Shown here piece by piece: positions 18,739-27,563 of a stretch of DNA of 64,000 nucleotides. The DNA is taken from assembly GCF_007828215.1 (NCBI RefSeq), contig NZ_VIUE01000007.1:62001-126000 (forward strand). The letters are read 5' to 3'. The position numbers and the translations under genes were made by a program. How positions within the stretch are numbered: the first letter of the stretch is position 1; every line of letters starts with the position of its first letter. The DNA is from Pseudomonas sp. SJZ074 (GTDB lineage Bacteria > Pseudomonadota > Gammaproteobacteria > Pseudomonadales > Pseudomonadaceae). The notes beneath the pieces were generated by a model. It was not told the origin of the DNA and did not search any database. It saw only the letters and a program-made list of their open reading frames with translations.

Positions 18739-20095
18739 GTCGGGTTTCAAGGATTCCGTGGGCCGCTATTTCAAAGGCTCCGCTTCGCTTCGCGGACAAC
18801 CCCTGCCGGAGGTCAACAAGGCCCTGATCGAAGACGCTCCGCGGGTGGTGCGCCTGACGATCTGGGGCATCATCGCGTTCTTTGTGTTCCTGGTGCTGTG
18901 GGCCAACTTCGCCGTGGTCGATGAAGTGACCAAGGGCGACGGCAAGGCCATTCCGTCGTCCAAGATCCAGAAGATCCAGAACCTGGAGGGCGGCATCGTC
19001 GCCGAGCTGTTTGTCAAGGAAGGGCAGATCGTCGAGGCCGGTGCGCCTTTGATTCGCCTGGACGACACGCGGTTTGTCTCGAATGTGGGGGAAACCGAGG
19101 CGGATCGCCTGTCCATGCTGTTGCGAGTCGAAAGATTGAGTGCCGAGGTCGACGACCGGCCGCTGAATTTCCCGGCCGACGTACTCAAGGCGGTGCCGGG
19201 TCAGGCCGCCAGTGAAGAGTCGCTGTACATCAGTCGTCGCCAGCAGTTGCACGATGAAATTGGCGGGTTGCAGGAACAACTGGTGCAGCGTCAGCAGGAG
19301 TTGCGCGAGTTCGTTTCGAAGCAGGCGCAGTACCGTTCCGGTCTGGCCTTGCAACGTCAGGAAATCAACATGTCCGAACCCCTGGTGGCCCAGGGCGCGG
19401 TATCGCCGGTGGAAGTGCTGCGGCTCAAGCGCGCTGAAGTCGAGACCCGCGGACAACTGGATGCCACGACACTGGCGATTCCTCGCGCCGAATCGGCGAT
19501 CAAGGAAGTGCAACGCAAGATCGACGAGACCCGCGGCAAATTCCGCAGCGAAGCGCTGACCCAGCTCAACGAGGCGCGCACCGACCTGAACAAGGCCCAG
19601 GCGACCGGCAAGGCCTTGGAGGACCGCGTAAGCCGCACCCTGGTAACGTCGCCCGTGCGGGGGATCGTCAACAAAATGCTGGTAAACACCATCGGCGGCG
19701 TAATCCAGCCCGGCAGCGACCTGGTGGAAATCGTGCCTTTGGACGACACCCTCCTGGTGGAAGCGAAAATCCGTCCCCAGGACATCGCCTTCCTGCACCC
19801 TGGCCAGGACGCCACGGTGAAATTCACCGCCTATGACTACACCATCTACGGTGGGTTGAAAGCCAAGCTGGAGCAGATCGGTGCCGATACCGTCACCGAC
19901 GAAGACAAGAAAACCACCTACTACATCATCAAGCTGCGCACTGAGCGCAGCCACTTGGGCACTGATGACAAACCGCTGCTGATCATCCCGGGCATGGTGG
20001 CCTCGGTGGACATCATCACCGGCAAGAAAACCGTGCTCAGCTACCTGCTCAAGCCCATCATCAAGGCCCGGGCCGAGGCGTTGCACGAACGGTAA
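18728..20095 (+). CDS. lapC: Membrane-fusion (HlyD-type) adaptor LapC
   Basis: Periplasmic adaptor linking LapB to LapE. The 455-aa protein has a short cytoplasmic N-terminus, one TM helix (LTIWGIIAFFVFLVLWANFAVV, about 40-61), a barrel-sandwich start (GDGKAIPSSKIQKIQNLEGGIVAEL), a long coiled coil (about 130-310) and the HlyD C-terminal beta domain (SPVRGIVNKMLVNTIGGVIQPG; PQDIAFLHPGQDATVKFTAYDY). It starts at GTG 18728 within the end of lapB; TTG at 18731 is an alternative. It is the last gene of the export operon and is followed by REP elements. Confidence 0.93.
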   Translation: MLLKSGFKDSVGRYFKGSASLRGQPLPEVNKALIEDAPRVVRLTIWGIIAFFVFLVLWANFAVVDEVTKGDGKAIPSSKIQKIQNLEGGIVAELFVKEGQIVEAGAPLIRLDDTRFVSNVGETEADRLSMLLRVERLSAEVDDRPLNFPADVLKAVPGQAASEESLYISRRQQLHDEIGGLQEQLVQRQQELREFVSKQAQYRSGLALQRQEINMSEPLVAQGAVSPVEVLRLKRAEVETRGQLDATTLAIPRAESAIKEVQRKIDETRGKFRSEALTQLNEARTDLNKAQATGKALEDRVSRTLVTSPVRGIVNKMLVNTIGGVIQPGSDLVEIVPLDDTLLVEAKIRPQDIAFLHPGQDATVKFTAYDYTIYGGLKAKLEQIGADTVTDEDKKTTYYIIKLRTERSHLGTDDKPLLIIPGMVASVDIITGKKTVLSYLLKPIIKARAEALHER

Positions 20096-20114
20096 GGCTG
20101 CGCCTCATTCTCTA

Positions 20115-20331
20115 TGTGGGCGAGCTTGCTCGCGAAAGCATTGGGTCAATGACTGAAATGTCGCTGCCACTCCGCCATCGCGAGCAGGCTGGCTCCCACA
20201 TTGGTTTTGTACTGCCAGCTAGGCCGTGATTAACACCGATCCCTGTGGGAGCGAGCCTGCTCGCGATAGCGTTGGATCAGACATGAGTCTGTCACTGACA
20301 CAATGTTTTCGCGAGCAAGCCTGCTCCCACA
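20115..20331. repeat. Cluster of four REP elements (two REPINs)
   Basis: Copies lie at 20115-20139 (+), 20177-20200 (-), 20244-20270 (+) and 20308-20331 (-), all with the GTGGGAGCG/GCTTGCTCGCGA core. The alternating orientation makes two hairpin pairs. They separate the lap export operon from the sulfonate-type operon. Confidence 0.85.
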
Positions 20332-20368
20332 GGTTCTGTATTCTCGGGCTGAAAATCATATGGTTATT

Positions 20369-20408
20369 CTTTATCGGTATTTAATTTAATTTTCTTATAT
20401 CGATAAAG
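20369..20408 (+). promoter_or_regulatory. AT-rich inverted repeat upstream of the sulfonate-type operon
   Basis: CTTTATCG (20369-20376) and CGATAAAG (20401-20408) are perfect 8-bp arms around 24 AT-rich bases, about 120 bp ahead of the dioxygenase start. The position fits a regulator site or UP-element promoter. The likely controllers of such genes are CysB-family LysR proteins, but that is inference. Confidence 0.35.
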
Positions 20409-20526
20409 TCATCCTCCTGCGTACCTGCCGACTAATCGGCGCGCCGCACGACACAAACCAACACGGTTCAACCGTGAGTTTTGATCGAGGCGCGTCAGTA
20501 AGGCGTGCCGTGCGTGGGAGTGATGT

Positions 20527-21429
20527 ATGCCAGCCGTCTCTTATTCTCCGGATCCAAGCGCCGCCAACATCGCGCCGCAGTCCTTCGAAATCCGTCCGTT
20601 CAACGGCGCCGTGGGCGCTGAGATCGTTGGGCTGGATTTGTCCCGGCGGCTCAACGACCAGGACTTTGCCCGCATCCACCGCGCCCACCTGGATTATCAC
20701 GTGGTGGTGTTTCGCGACCAGCGCATCACCCCCGAACAGCAGATCGCCTTCAGTCGCCGCTTCGGCGTATTGCAGATCCACGTGCTCAAGCAGTTCCTGC
20801 TGACCGGGCATCCGGAAATCCTCATTGTTTCCAACATCATCGAAAACGGCCAATCCATTGGCCTGGGTGATGCCGGCAAGTTCTGGCATTCCGATCTTTC
20901 CTATAAAGAACTGCCCAGCCTCGGCTCGATGCTCCACGCCCAGGAGCTGCCGAGCGAAGGCGGCGACACATTGTTCGCCGACATGCACAGAGCCTGGGAT
21001 GGCCTGCCCGAAGCGCTGCGCAAAGCAGTCGAAGGCCGTTCGGCGGCGCATTCCTACACGGCGCGCTACAGCGAGACCAAATTCGAAGGCAACTGGCGGC
21101 CGACGCTGACCCCGCAGCAACTGGCCCAAGTCGCTGAAGTCGTGCATCCAATCGTGCGCACTCATCCGGAAACCGGGCGCAAGGCGCTGTTTGTCAGCGA
21201 GGGTTTCACCACCCGCATCGTTGGCCTGCCGGAAGACGAAAGCCAGGCGCTGCTGGCCGAGCTGTATGCCCACAGCGTGCTTCCCCAGAACATCTACCGC
21301 CATCAATGGCAGCCCCATGACCTGGTGTTCTGGGACAACCGCTCACTGATCCACCTGGCGGCCGGCTGCCCGAGTCATCTGCGCCGCAAGTTGTATCGCA
21401 CCACCATCCAGGGCGATGCCCCTTTCTGA
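20527..21429 (+). CDS. TauD/TfdA-family 2-oxoglutarate dioxygenase
   Basis: Fe(II)/2-oxoglutarate oxygenase that probably hydroxylates an organosulfonate or alkyl sulfate ester so that sulfite or sulfate is released for growth; the substrate cannot be read from sequence. The iron ligands are visible: His121 and Asp123 (WHSDLSY) and His276 (LIHLAAG), with Arg291 (LYRTTIQGD) for 2-oxoglutarate. At 300 aa it is close to AtsK/TauD length. It is first in an operon with a binding protein, ATPase and permease of the nitrate/sulfonate/taurine class, which supports the sulfur role. The ATG at 20527 follows GGGAG. Confidence 0.85.
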   Translation: MPAVSYSPDPSAANIAPQSFEIRPFNGAVGAEIVGLDLSRRLNDQDFARIHRAHLDYHVVVFRDQRITPEQQIAFSRRFGVLQIHVLKQFLLTGHPEILIVSNIIENGQSIGLGDAGKFWHSDLSYKELPSLGSMLHAQELPSEGGDTLFADMHRAWDGLPEALRKAVEGRSAAHSYTARYSETKFEGNWRPTLTPQQLAQVAEVVHPIVRTHPETGRKALFVSEGFTTRIVGLPEDESQALLAELYAHSVLPQNIYRHQWQPHDLVFWDNRSLIHLAAGCPSHLRRKLYRTTIQGDAPF

Positions 21430-21466
21430 TCGGCTGCGCCTTGCGCAAAGAGCCCGGAGATTCATC

Positions 21467-22492
21467 ATGTCCAAACGCATTGCTTTCGCACCGTTGGCCG
21501 CCGCCATCGGCCTGGGGTTCAGCCTGTTGGCCGGCAGTCTGGTGGCGCCGCCCAGCGCCCAGGCCGAGGGCGAGATTCGCATCGCCGAACAGTTCGGCAT
21601 CGTGTACCTGCTGTTGAACGTGGTGCGCGACCAGCAGTTGATCGAGAAATACGGCAAGCAGGAAGGTATCGACATCAAGGTCGACTGGACCCAGTTGTCC
21701 GGTGGCGCGGCGGTCAACGATGCGCTGCTTTCGGGCTCCATCGACATCGCCGGTGCCGGGGTCGGGCCGTTGCTGACCATCTGGGACCGTACCCGCGACA
21801 AGCAGAACGTCAAGGCCGTGGCCTCCTTGGGCAACTTTCCCTACTACCTGCTGAGCAACAATCCACAGGTCAAGACCATTGCCGATTTCACCGACAAGGA
21901 CCGTATCGCGGTGCCGGCGGTGGGCGTGTCGGTGCAGTCGCGATTCTTGCAATACGCCGCTGCCAAGCAATGGGGCGACAAGGAGTTCAACCGCCTCGAC
22001 AAATACACCCTGGCAGTGCCGCACCCGGATGCCACGGCGGCGTTGATTGCCGGCGGCACGGAGCTGACCGGGCATTTTTCCAACCCGCCGTTCCAGGACC
22101 AGGCCCTGGAGAACCCCAATGTCCATGTGGTGCTCAATTCCTATGACGTGCTCGGGCCGAACTCGCCCACGGTGCTGTTTGCCACTGAGAAATTCCGTGA
22201 GGAAAACCCGAAGACCTACAAGGCCTTCGTCGAGGCGTTGACCGAAGCGGCCGAGTTCGCCCAGAAGGATAAGGGCGCGGCGGCGGATACCTACCTGCGG
22301 GTGACCAAGGCCAAGATCGACCGGGCGACGTTGCTGAAGATCATCGACAACCCGCAGATCGAATTCACTGTTACGCCGAAAAATACCTACCCGCTGGCCG
22401 AATTCCTCTACCGCGTCGGCGCGGTCAAGAACAAGCCGGCGTCGTGGCAGGACTATTTCTTCCAGGACGCCAAACCGTTGCAAGGGAGCTGA
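21467..22492 (+). CDS. ABC transporter periplasmic binding protein, sulfonate/taurine type
   Basis: Captures the substrate in the periplasm for the adjacent importer. The 341-aa precursor has a Sec signal peptide (MSKRIAFAPLAAAIGLGFSL..., cleavage near APPSAQAEG). The SsuA/THI5-like two-lobe fold shows in EGEIRIAEQFGIVYLLLNVV, DWTQLSGGAAVNDALLSGSIDIAGAG and AVPAVGVSVQSRFLQY. The ATG at 21467 is chosen because CCGGAGA lies 6-7 nt upstream; the open frame extends further back into the dioxygenase gene. The stop overlaps the ATG at 22492 in TGATG, so translation with the ATPase is coupled. Confidence 0.88.
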   Translation: MSKRIAFAPLAAAIGLGFSLLAGSLVAPPSAQAEGEIRIAEQFGIVYLLLNVVRDQQLIEKYGKQEGIDIKVDWTQLSGGAAVNDALLSGSIDIAGAGVGPLLTIWDRTRDKQNVKAVASLGNFPYYLLSNNPQVKTIADFTDKDRIAVPAVGVSVQSRFLQYAAAKQWGDKEFNRLDKYTLAVPHPDATAALIAGGTELTGHFSNPPFQDQALENPNVHVVLNSYDVLGPNSPTVLFATEKFREENPKTYKAFVEALTEAAEFAQKDKGAAADTYLRVTKAKIDRATLLKIIDNPQIEFTVTPKNTYPLAEFLYRVGAVKNKPASWQDYFFQDAKPLQGS

Positions 22493-22497
22493 TGGTC

Positions 22498-23358
22498 ATG
22501 AACGCGCCTTTGCAAGGCCGCGCGGCCAGCAATCCCATCCCCACCGATACGGCGCTGTTGTCGGTGGATAACGTCAGCCTGGAATACCGCACCCCGCAGC
22601 GCGTGGTGCGGGCCACGCACCGGGTGAGTTTCGATGTCGATCCGGCGGACCGGTTTGTCCTGCTCGGCCCGTCCGGTTGCGGCAAGTCCACGCTGCTCAA
22701 GGCCATCGGCGGTTTCATCGCGCCGTGCGAAGGCCAGATCCGTTTGCAGGGGCAAACCGTCAGTGCCCCGGGGCCGGACCGGATCGTGGTGTTCCAGGAG
22801 TTCGATCAGCTGCCACCGTGGAAAACTGTCAAGCAGAACGTAATGTTCGCCCTGTTGGCGTCTCACACTCTCAAGCGTCGCGAGGCCGAAGAGCGGGCAC
22901 TGCATTACCTGGACAAGGTAGGGCTGGCCGCTTTTGCCGATGCCTATCCCCATACCCTGTCTGGCGGCATGAAAGCCCGTGTCGCCATCGCCCGGGCGCT
23001 GGCGATGCAACCGAAAATCCTGCTGATGGACGAGCCCTTTGCCGCCCTCGATGCCCTGACCCGACGCAAGATGCAGGAAGAGTTACTGCTGCTGTGGGAG
23101 GAGGTGCGTTTCACGCTGCTCTTTGTCACCCATTCCATCGAGGAGGCGTTGGTGGTGGGTAATCGCATCCTGTTGCTGTCGCCGCATCCGGGGCGGGTGC
23201 GGGCGGAGATCCACAGCCATCAATACGACTTGCACAGCCTGGGTGGCGCGGCGTTCCAGCAGACGGCGCGACGGATTCATCGGCTGCTGTTCAATGAGGG
23301 CCAGTCGCCGGACAGCGAGCGTGAGCTGGATTTCGCCGACATCCGCATCGCGTATTAA
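22498..23358 (+). CDS. ABC transporter ATP-binding protein, sulfonate/taurine type
   Basis: Energises the importer encoded with 21467 and 23371. Walker A GPSGCGKST, Q-loop QEFDQLPPWKTV, signature LSGGM, Walker B ILLMDEPF and switch His (VTHSIEEAL) are all present, as in SsuB/TauB. A C-terminal extension (about residues 245-285) ends REDFADIRIAY-like. The ATG at 22498 lies 9 nt after GGGAG and is slightly preferred over the overlapping ATG at 22492. The permease begins 12 bp downstream. Confidence 0.88.
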   Translation: MNAPLQGRAASNPIPTDTALLSVDNVSLEYRTPQRVVRATHRVSFDVDPADRFVLLGPSGCGKSTLLKAIGGFIAPCEGQIRLQGQTVSAPGPDRIVVFQEFDQLPPWKTVKQNVMFALLASHTLKRREAEERALHYLDKVGLAAFADAYPHTLSGGMKARVAIARALAMQPKILLMDEPFAALDALTRRKMQEELLLLWEEVRFTLLFVTHSIEEALVVGNRILLLSPHPGRVRAEIHSHQYDLHSLGGAAFQQTARRIHRLLFNEGQSPDSERELDFADIRIAY

Positions 23359-23370
23359 GGGGAGCGTTCC

Positions 23371-24237
23371 ATGAGCCAGTTATCGCCCGTGCGCGAAGAA
23401 TACGAAGTTGACCTGCAGCCTCTGACCCAGGTGCCGCTGGAGCGCGAATTGCCGCTCGGCCAACGGCTCTGGCAACAGGGTTGGTTGCGCAAGAGCCTGA
23501 TCCTGTTGCTGCTGGCGGTGTTGTGGGAAGCCGTGGCCCGTTACCAGAATAATGACCTGCTGCTGCCAGGTTTCCTGCAAACAGCCAATGCGTTGTACGA
23601 CGGTCTGCTCAGCGGCGAGCTGCTGGGCAAGGTGTGGATTTCCCTGGTGGTGCTGCTCAAGGGCTATCTGCTGGGGATCGTGCTGGCGTTCGGGCTGACC
23701 ACGCTGGCGGTGTCGACGCAGTTGGGCCGCGACCTGCTCAGCACCCTGACCTCGATGTTCAACCCACTGCCCGCCATCGCCCTGTTGCCGCTGGCATTGT
23801 TGTGGTTTGGCCTGGGGCAGAACAGCCTGATTTTCGTGCTGGTGCATTCGGTGCTGTGGGCGCTGGCGCTGAACATGTACGCGGGGTTTCTTGGTGTGTC
23901 CGAGACGTTGCGCATGGCCGGGCGTAACTATGGGCTCAGGGGGGTGCGCTTTGTGCTGTTCATCCTGATCCCGGCGGCGCTGCCATCGATCCTCGCCGGG
24001 CTGAAGATCGGCTGGGCCTTCGCCTGGCGCACCCTGATCGCCGCCGAGCTGGTATTCGGCGCCACCAGCGGCAAGGGTGGGTTGGGCTGGTACATCTTCC
24101 AGAACCGCAACGAGCTATACACCGACAAGGTCTTCGCCGGATTGGCGGTGGTGATTCTGATCGGGTTGTTGGTGGAAAACCTGGTGTTCGACAGCCTGGA
24201 GCGGGTGACGGTGAGGCGCTGGGGGATGCAGCGTTGA
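23371..24237 (+). CDS. ABC transporter permease, sulfonate/taurine type
   Basis: Membrane channel of the importer. The 288-aa protein has six predicted TM segments (first KSLILLLLAVLWEAVA, about 48-63) and the BPD_transp_1 signature around GLRGVRFVLFILIPAALPSILAGLKIGWAFAWRTLIAAELV, whose EAA-like loop contacts the ATPase. The N-terminal 45 residues are hydrophilic. It is the last gene of the four-gene operon. It is followed by a REP element and a non-coding gap. Confidence 0.88.
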   Translation: MSQLSPVREEYEVDLQPLTQVPLERELPLGQRLWQQGWLRKSLILLLLAVLWEAVARYQNNDLLLPGFLQTANALYDGLLSGELLGKVWISLVVLLKGYLLGIVLAFGLTTLAVSTQLGRDLLSTLTSMFNPLPAIALLPLALLWFGLGQNSLIFVLVHSVLWALALNMYAGFLGVSETLRMAGRNYGLRGVRFVLFILIPAALPSILAGLKIGWAFAWRTLIAAELVFGATSGKGGLGWYIFQNRNELYTDKVFAGLAVVILIGLLVENLVFDSLERVTVRRWGMQR

Positions 24238-24539
24238 GCAGGTAAGACTCCTCGCCCGGGTTTTGGGTTGCCTGGGCTGACGTCATCGCGAGCAAGCTCG
24301 CGCTCACAGGGCCGTAGTCCAACAATAGAATAGACAAACAGGATTAGTTCCAAGCTATCGTTAACCTGAGCAGATAGGGTGATGTCCTTATCCCGGCTAG
24401 CCTAGCTCCATCGAAAGTATAAACATCACATTAGAGTTGCCTTGGCATAATATGTTTTCTCGTCAGGTACTGTTTCAAGGGTTGGACCTGCTAGGTGGTC
24501 TGGCTTCGACGCTGTTACTTTTCAGGCGTCGATTAGAAC
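24238..24539. other. Non-coding gap with one REP element
   Basis: It holds a REP-type copy at about 24285-24308 (ATCGCGAGCAAGCTCGCGCT). Beyond about 24310 the bases become AT-rich, continuing into the orphan gene at 24540. No further gene or site is evident. Confidence 0.6.
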
Positions 24540-25091
24540 TTAATAGTAGTACTGCTTCGAAACAGTTACGTCAGGGTCGGGGGCATTCGGTTTATCGAAA
24601 ATAAATAGGATATATACCGTTGCCCATTTATCCCAAATTCTCATGTCGGTGTTTCGCTCATAGGGATGCCATTGTCCGTCCTGCCACATCGAGTCGGGAG
24701 AAAAGCTTGACCACTGCCCAGCCGAATTATCTATAAGAATGTTAATGTTGGCTTTATTCCCACCACTTTGACCATTGCTTCGAGTTATTCGGTATGCAGT
24801 CGTTTTGAACTGCAATCGTCCATCAACATAACGATGCTGAAAAGTTAGTTCTCCTTTGTAGTTACCCGTGCTCCCTGAAAGCGTATCGGTTCGCCAGGGG
24901 ATTTCGCTCGTTTTACCTTTGATGTTGTTTGAATCGATGTTGGCCGACTCAGGCTCCAAGATGGAGGGTTTAAGCTTGTCAAGAGATACTCTGATTGCAG
25001 ATCTTAACTTTTTTCTCTTCTCCAGATGTGCCTTTTCAAGCACTTCATTACTGAGGTCGTCATTAATATTGGTTGTCTGGTTATTGCTCAT
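24540..25091 (-). CDS. AT-rich orphan protein of unknown function
   Basis: A 183-aa protein that I do not recognise. The N-terminal 50 residues are charged and helical (LSNEVLEKAHLEKRKKLRSAIRVSL). The rest looks like a beta-rich domain (GNYKGELTFQHRYVDGRLQFKTTAYRITRSNG...WATVYILFIFD) ending in tyrosines. There is no signal peptide or membrane helix. AGAGGA (25099-25104) lies 7 nt before the ATG, so it looks translated. Base composition and codon use are visibly more AT-rich than every neighbour, suggesting lateral transfer. It sits alone between a REP-marked gap and a 539-bp gap. Confidence 0.65.
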   Translation of the reverse strand: MSNNQTTNINDDLSNEVLEKAHLEKRKKLRSAIRVSLDKLKPSILEPESANIDSNNIKGKTSEIPWRTDTLSGSTGNYKGELTFQHRYVDGRLQFKTTAYRITRSNGQSGGNKANINILIDNSAGQWSSFSPDSMWQDGQWHPYERNTDMRIWDKWATVYILFIFDKPNAPDPDVTVSKQYYY

Positions 25092-25630
25092 GATGCTGTC
25101 CTCTAGTAGACGATCTGAGCGTTCCGTTGACGCTCAATTGCCGGAGCGCCGTGGATAGACGCAAGAGCAGTAGAAACCTTTAAGACCGGCTTGCGTACCT
25201 GTCGTAGTTGACAGTGCCGACGAACGGCGACCCTGTCCGACGGCTACTTTCCGAGTGTCTACGGCACTTTGCGCAAGGGACTGTAGATCCCCCAGAATCC
25301 GCCGGCTTGGAAGCCTTGGCCTTGCCCTTAATGTGATTCGTGTCGCTGATACCCAACGATGGGATTCAGTTGCCGGTCATGAAAAACAGATGCACAAGCT
25401 TCACCTGTGGAGTGAGCTTGCTTGCGGAGGCGATATTCGAAGTTCACCCAGGCGTATAAGCCGATCCGCCTCCCATTCCACCAGCAAATGCACCTTATCG
25501 ACCATCCGGCTTAGGTTTCAGGCGCTCCAGGCGGCGAACGTTATTTATCGCTGCCCAGGCCATTAGCCAAGTAAAGCCCCGCCCTTTTCCTTTAGACTGG
25601 CCGCCCTCAAGCAAGCCTTCAGAACATGGA
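25092..25630. other. Gap without a supported gene
   Basis: Short open frames exist on both strands but none has a good start or known motif. A diverged REP-like stretch (CTGTGGAGTGAGCTTGCTTG) is at about 25404-25423. The left end must contain the promoter of the AT-rich orphan and the right end that of the gene at 25631. Confidence 0.5.
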
Positions 25631-26119
25631 ATGCCAACCTCTCCCAACACCCTTCGAAAAGCCCTGGTCGCTTGGCTATACGCCGCTGCCCTCATGCATC
25701 TGCTGGTCAGCCTCGTGCTGACCTGGGCAGGGCATTCCGGATTGCTCGACGGCTATCTGCAAACCATCGAACAGGCTTTCTGGCCCGACGCTGCGGTGCC
25801 TTCGGCTGCCCGGGCGCAGCAGGTCTGGTGGCTGGCGCTGTTCGGCGCCACGTTGCAAAGTTATTCGCTGTACATGCTGGCCCTGGTCCATCTCGGTAAT
25901 CGACTGAGAAGCGCGATGCCTTGGGGGTGGTTGATTGCCGGCATCCTGCTCTGGGCGCCCCAGGACATCCTGCTTTCGGCCCAGGCGCAGGTCTGGTCGC
26001 ATTTGTGGTTCGACAGCCTTGCCCTGTTTGCATTGCTGCCTCCGCTGTTCTGGCTCTACCGTCATGATCGCCGCAATCCCCTCGTCGACCACCTGCTAAG
26101 TGAGTCAAACCATGCCTGA
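25631..26119 (+). CDS. Small integral membrane protein
   Basis: A 162-aa inner-membrane protein with four predicted helices (about 10-32, 66-88, 95-112 and 120-140), the last followed by a basic cytoplasmic tail (YRHDRRNPLVDHLL). I do not recognise a family. It overlaps the next gene by 8 bp and appears co-transcribed with the TIGR01777-type oxidoreductase and the 811-aa fusion. A role as membrane partner of those enzymes is plausible but unproven. Confidence 0.75.
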   Translation: MPTSPNTLRKALVAWLYAAALMHLLVSLVLTWAGHSGLLDGYLQTIEQAFWPDAAVPSAARAQQVWWLALFGATLQSYSLYMLALVHLGNRLRSAMPWGWLIAGILLWAPQDILLSAQAQVWSHLWFDSLALFALLPPLFWLYRHDRRNPLVDHLLSESNHA

Positions 26120-27554
26120 TTTTTCTCTCCTCGACTGGGCCATCGCGTTGTTGATTGCCCAGGCTGTCCTGGGCGCGCTGGATACCCTCTATCACCATGA
26201 ACTGACCGTCGCGCTGCCCTATCGCCACAGCGCCCGGTTGGAGCTGTCGATCCACGCCCTGCGTTCGTGTTTCTACGGGGTTCTGTTCCTGGGCATCGCC
26301 CACCTGACCTTCCAGGGAGCGTGGGCGATTGTCATCGGGTTGCTGTTCGCCCTGGAGATCGGCCTGACGCTCTGGGATTTCGTGGTCGAGGACCGCAGCC
26401 GCAAGCTGCCGGCCATCGAGCGCATCATGCACACGGTGCTGGCGGTCAACGGCGGGGCGTTCTTCGCGCTGTACGGGGTGCAACTGGCGCAATGGGCGAG
26501 TTTGCCTACCGGCCTGGGCGCGCTCGATCTCGGCTGGCGCGGCTGGTTGCTGACGCTGTTTGCCGTAGGTGTCAGTGCCTCGGGTATTCGTGACGGGCTG
26601 GCGGCGCTGCGCATGCAACGCCAGGGCAAATCCGGCAATCCGTTCGCGGGCGGCATCCATAAGCGCGTGTTGGTGACCGGCGGCACCGGGTTTATCGGGG
26701 AGACGCTGGTCAATCAATTGCTCGATGCCGGGCACACCGTCAGTGTGCTGGCCCGGGATCCGTTGAAAGCGGCCTACCTGTTCGACGGCCGTGCCCGTTG
26801 CCTGCGCTCGCTGAACAAGCTGGGCCATGACGAAATCTTCGATGTGATGATCAATCTGGCGGGGGCGCCGGTGGCCGGTCCGCGCTGGAGCCCCCGGCGC
26901 CAGGCGCAGCTGATTGCCAGCCGGGTCAATACCACCGAAGCGTTGATGACCTGGCTGAAGAACGCCCGGAACAAACCGACGCTGTGGGTTCAGGCTTCGG
27001 CCATCGGTTTTTATGGCGTGCGCGATGCCAGTGAAAGACTGGATGAGCAAGCTTCCAAGGGCGATGGTTTTATGGCCGACCTCTGTGCTCGCTGGGAAGC
27101 GTCGGCGCGGCCAGCCGTTGAATTGGGCCTGCGGCAGGTGGTGATGCGCCTGGGCGTGGTCTTTGGTCCGGGCGGTGCGCTGTTGCCTTTGCTGATTCCG
27201 TTTCGCCTGGGGTTCGGTGGGCGGATGGGTGATGGGCGGCAGATCATGAGCTGGATACACCGCGATGATGTGATCCAGGTGATCGCCCGGGCCTTCGACG
27301 ATGAGAGCCTGAGCGGCACCTACAACCTGGTGGCGCCGGACACGGTCAGCCAGGGAGAGTTTGCCGAGCGCGTCGGTAAGGTTCTCAAGCGCCCGGTATG
27401 GTTTCACATCCCTGCCGCACCGGTGCGAGCCCTGGCAGGGGAGATGGCCCAGTTGTTTTTCGACGGCCAACGCGTGGTGCCGAGCCGTCTCGCTGACGCC
27501 GGGTATCGGTTCCGTTACCCGACCCTCGACGCTGCCCTGCGTGATCTGGCCTGA
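26112..27554 (+). CDS. TIGR01777-family NAD-dependent epimerase/oxidoreductase with membrane N-terminus
   Basis: A 480-aa fusion. Residues about 1-175 hold four or five membrane helices (DWAIALLIAQAVLGALDTLYHHEL...GVSASGIRDGL). Residues about 183-480 form a Rossmann short-chain dehydrogenase of the TIGR01777/SDR39U1 type, with VLVTGGTGFIGETLV as nucleotide-binding loop, MINLAGAPV, ASAIGFYG in the active-site region and WIHRDDV. Typical family members are about 300 aa and soluble, so the membrane domain is an addition. The ATG at 26112 is preferred over GTG at 26100. It ends 9 bp before the next gene. Confidence 0.85.
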   Translation: MPDFSLLDWAIALLIAQAVLGALDTLYHHELTVALPYRHSARLELSIHALRSCFYGVLFLGIAHLTFQGAWAIVIGLLFALEIGLTLWDFVVEDRSRKLPAIERIMHTVLAVNGGAFFALYGVQLAQWASLPTGLGALDLGWRGWLLTLFAVGVSASGIRDGLAALRMQRQGKSGNPFAGGIHKRVLVTGGTGFIGETLVNQLLDAGHTVSVLARDPLKAAYLFDGRARCLRSLNKLGHDEIFDVMINLAGAPVAGPRWSPRRQAQLIASRVNTTEALMTWLKNARNKPTLWVQASAIGFYGVRDASERLDEQASKGDGFMADLCARWEASARPAVELGLRQVVMRLGVVFGPGGALLPLLIPFRLGFGGRMGDGRQIMSWIHRDDVIQVIARAFDDESLSGTYNLVAPDTVSQGEFAERVGKVLKRPVWFHIPAAPVRALAGEMAQLFFDGQRVVPSRLADAGYRFRYPTLDAALRDLA

Positions 27555-27563
27555 GGACCGCTC

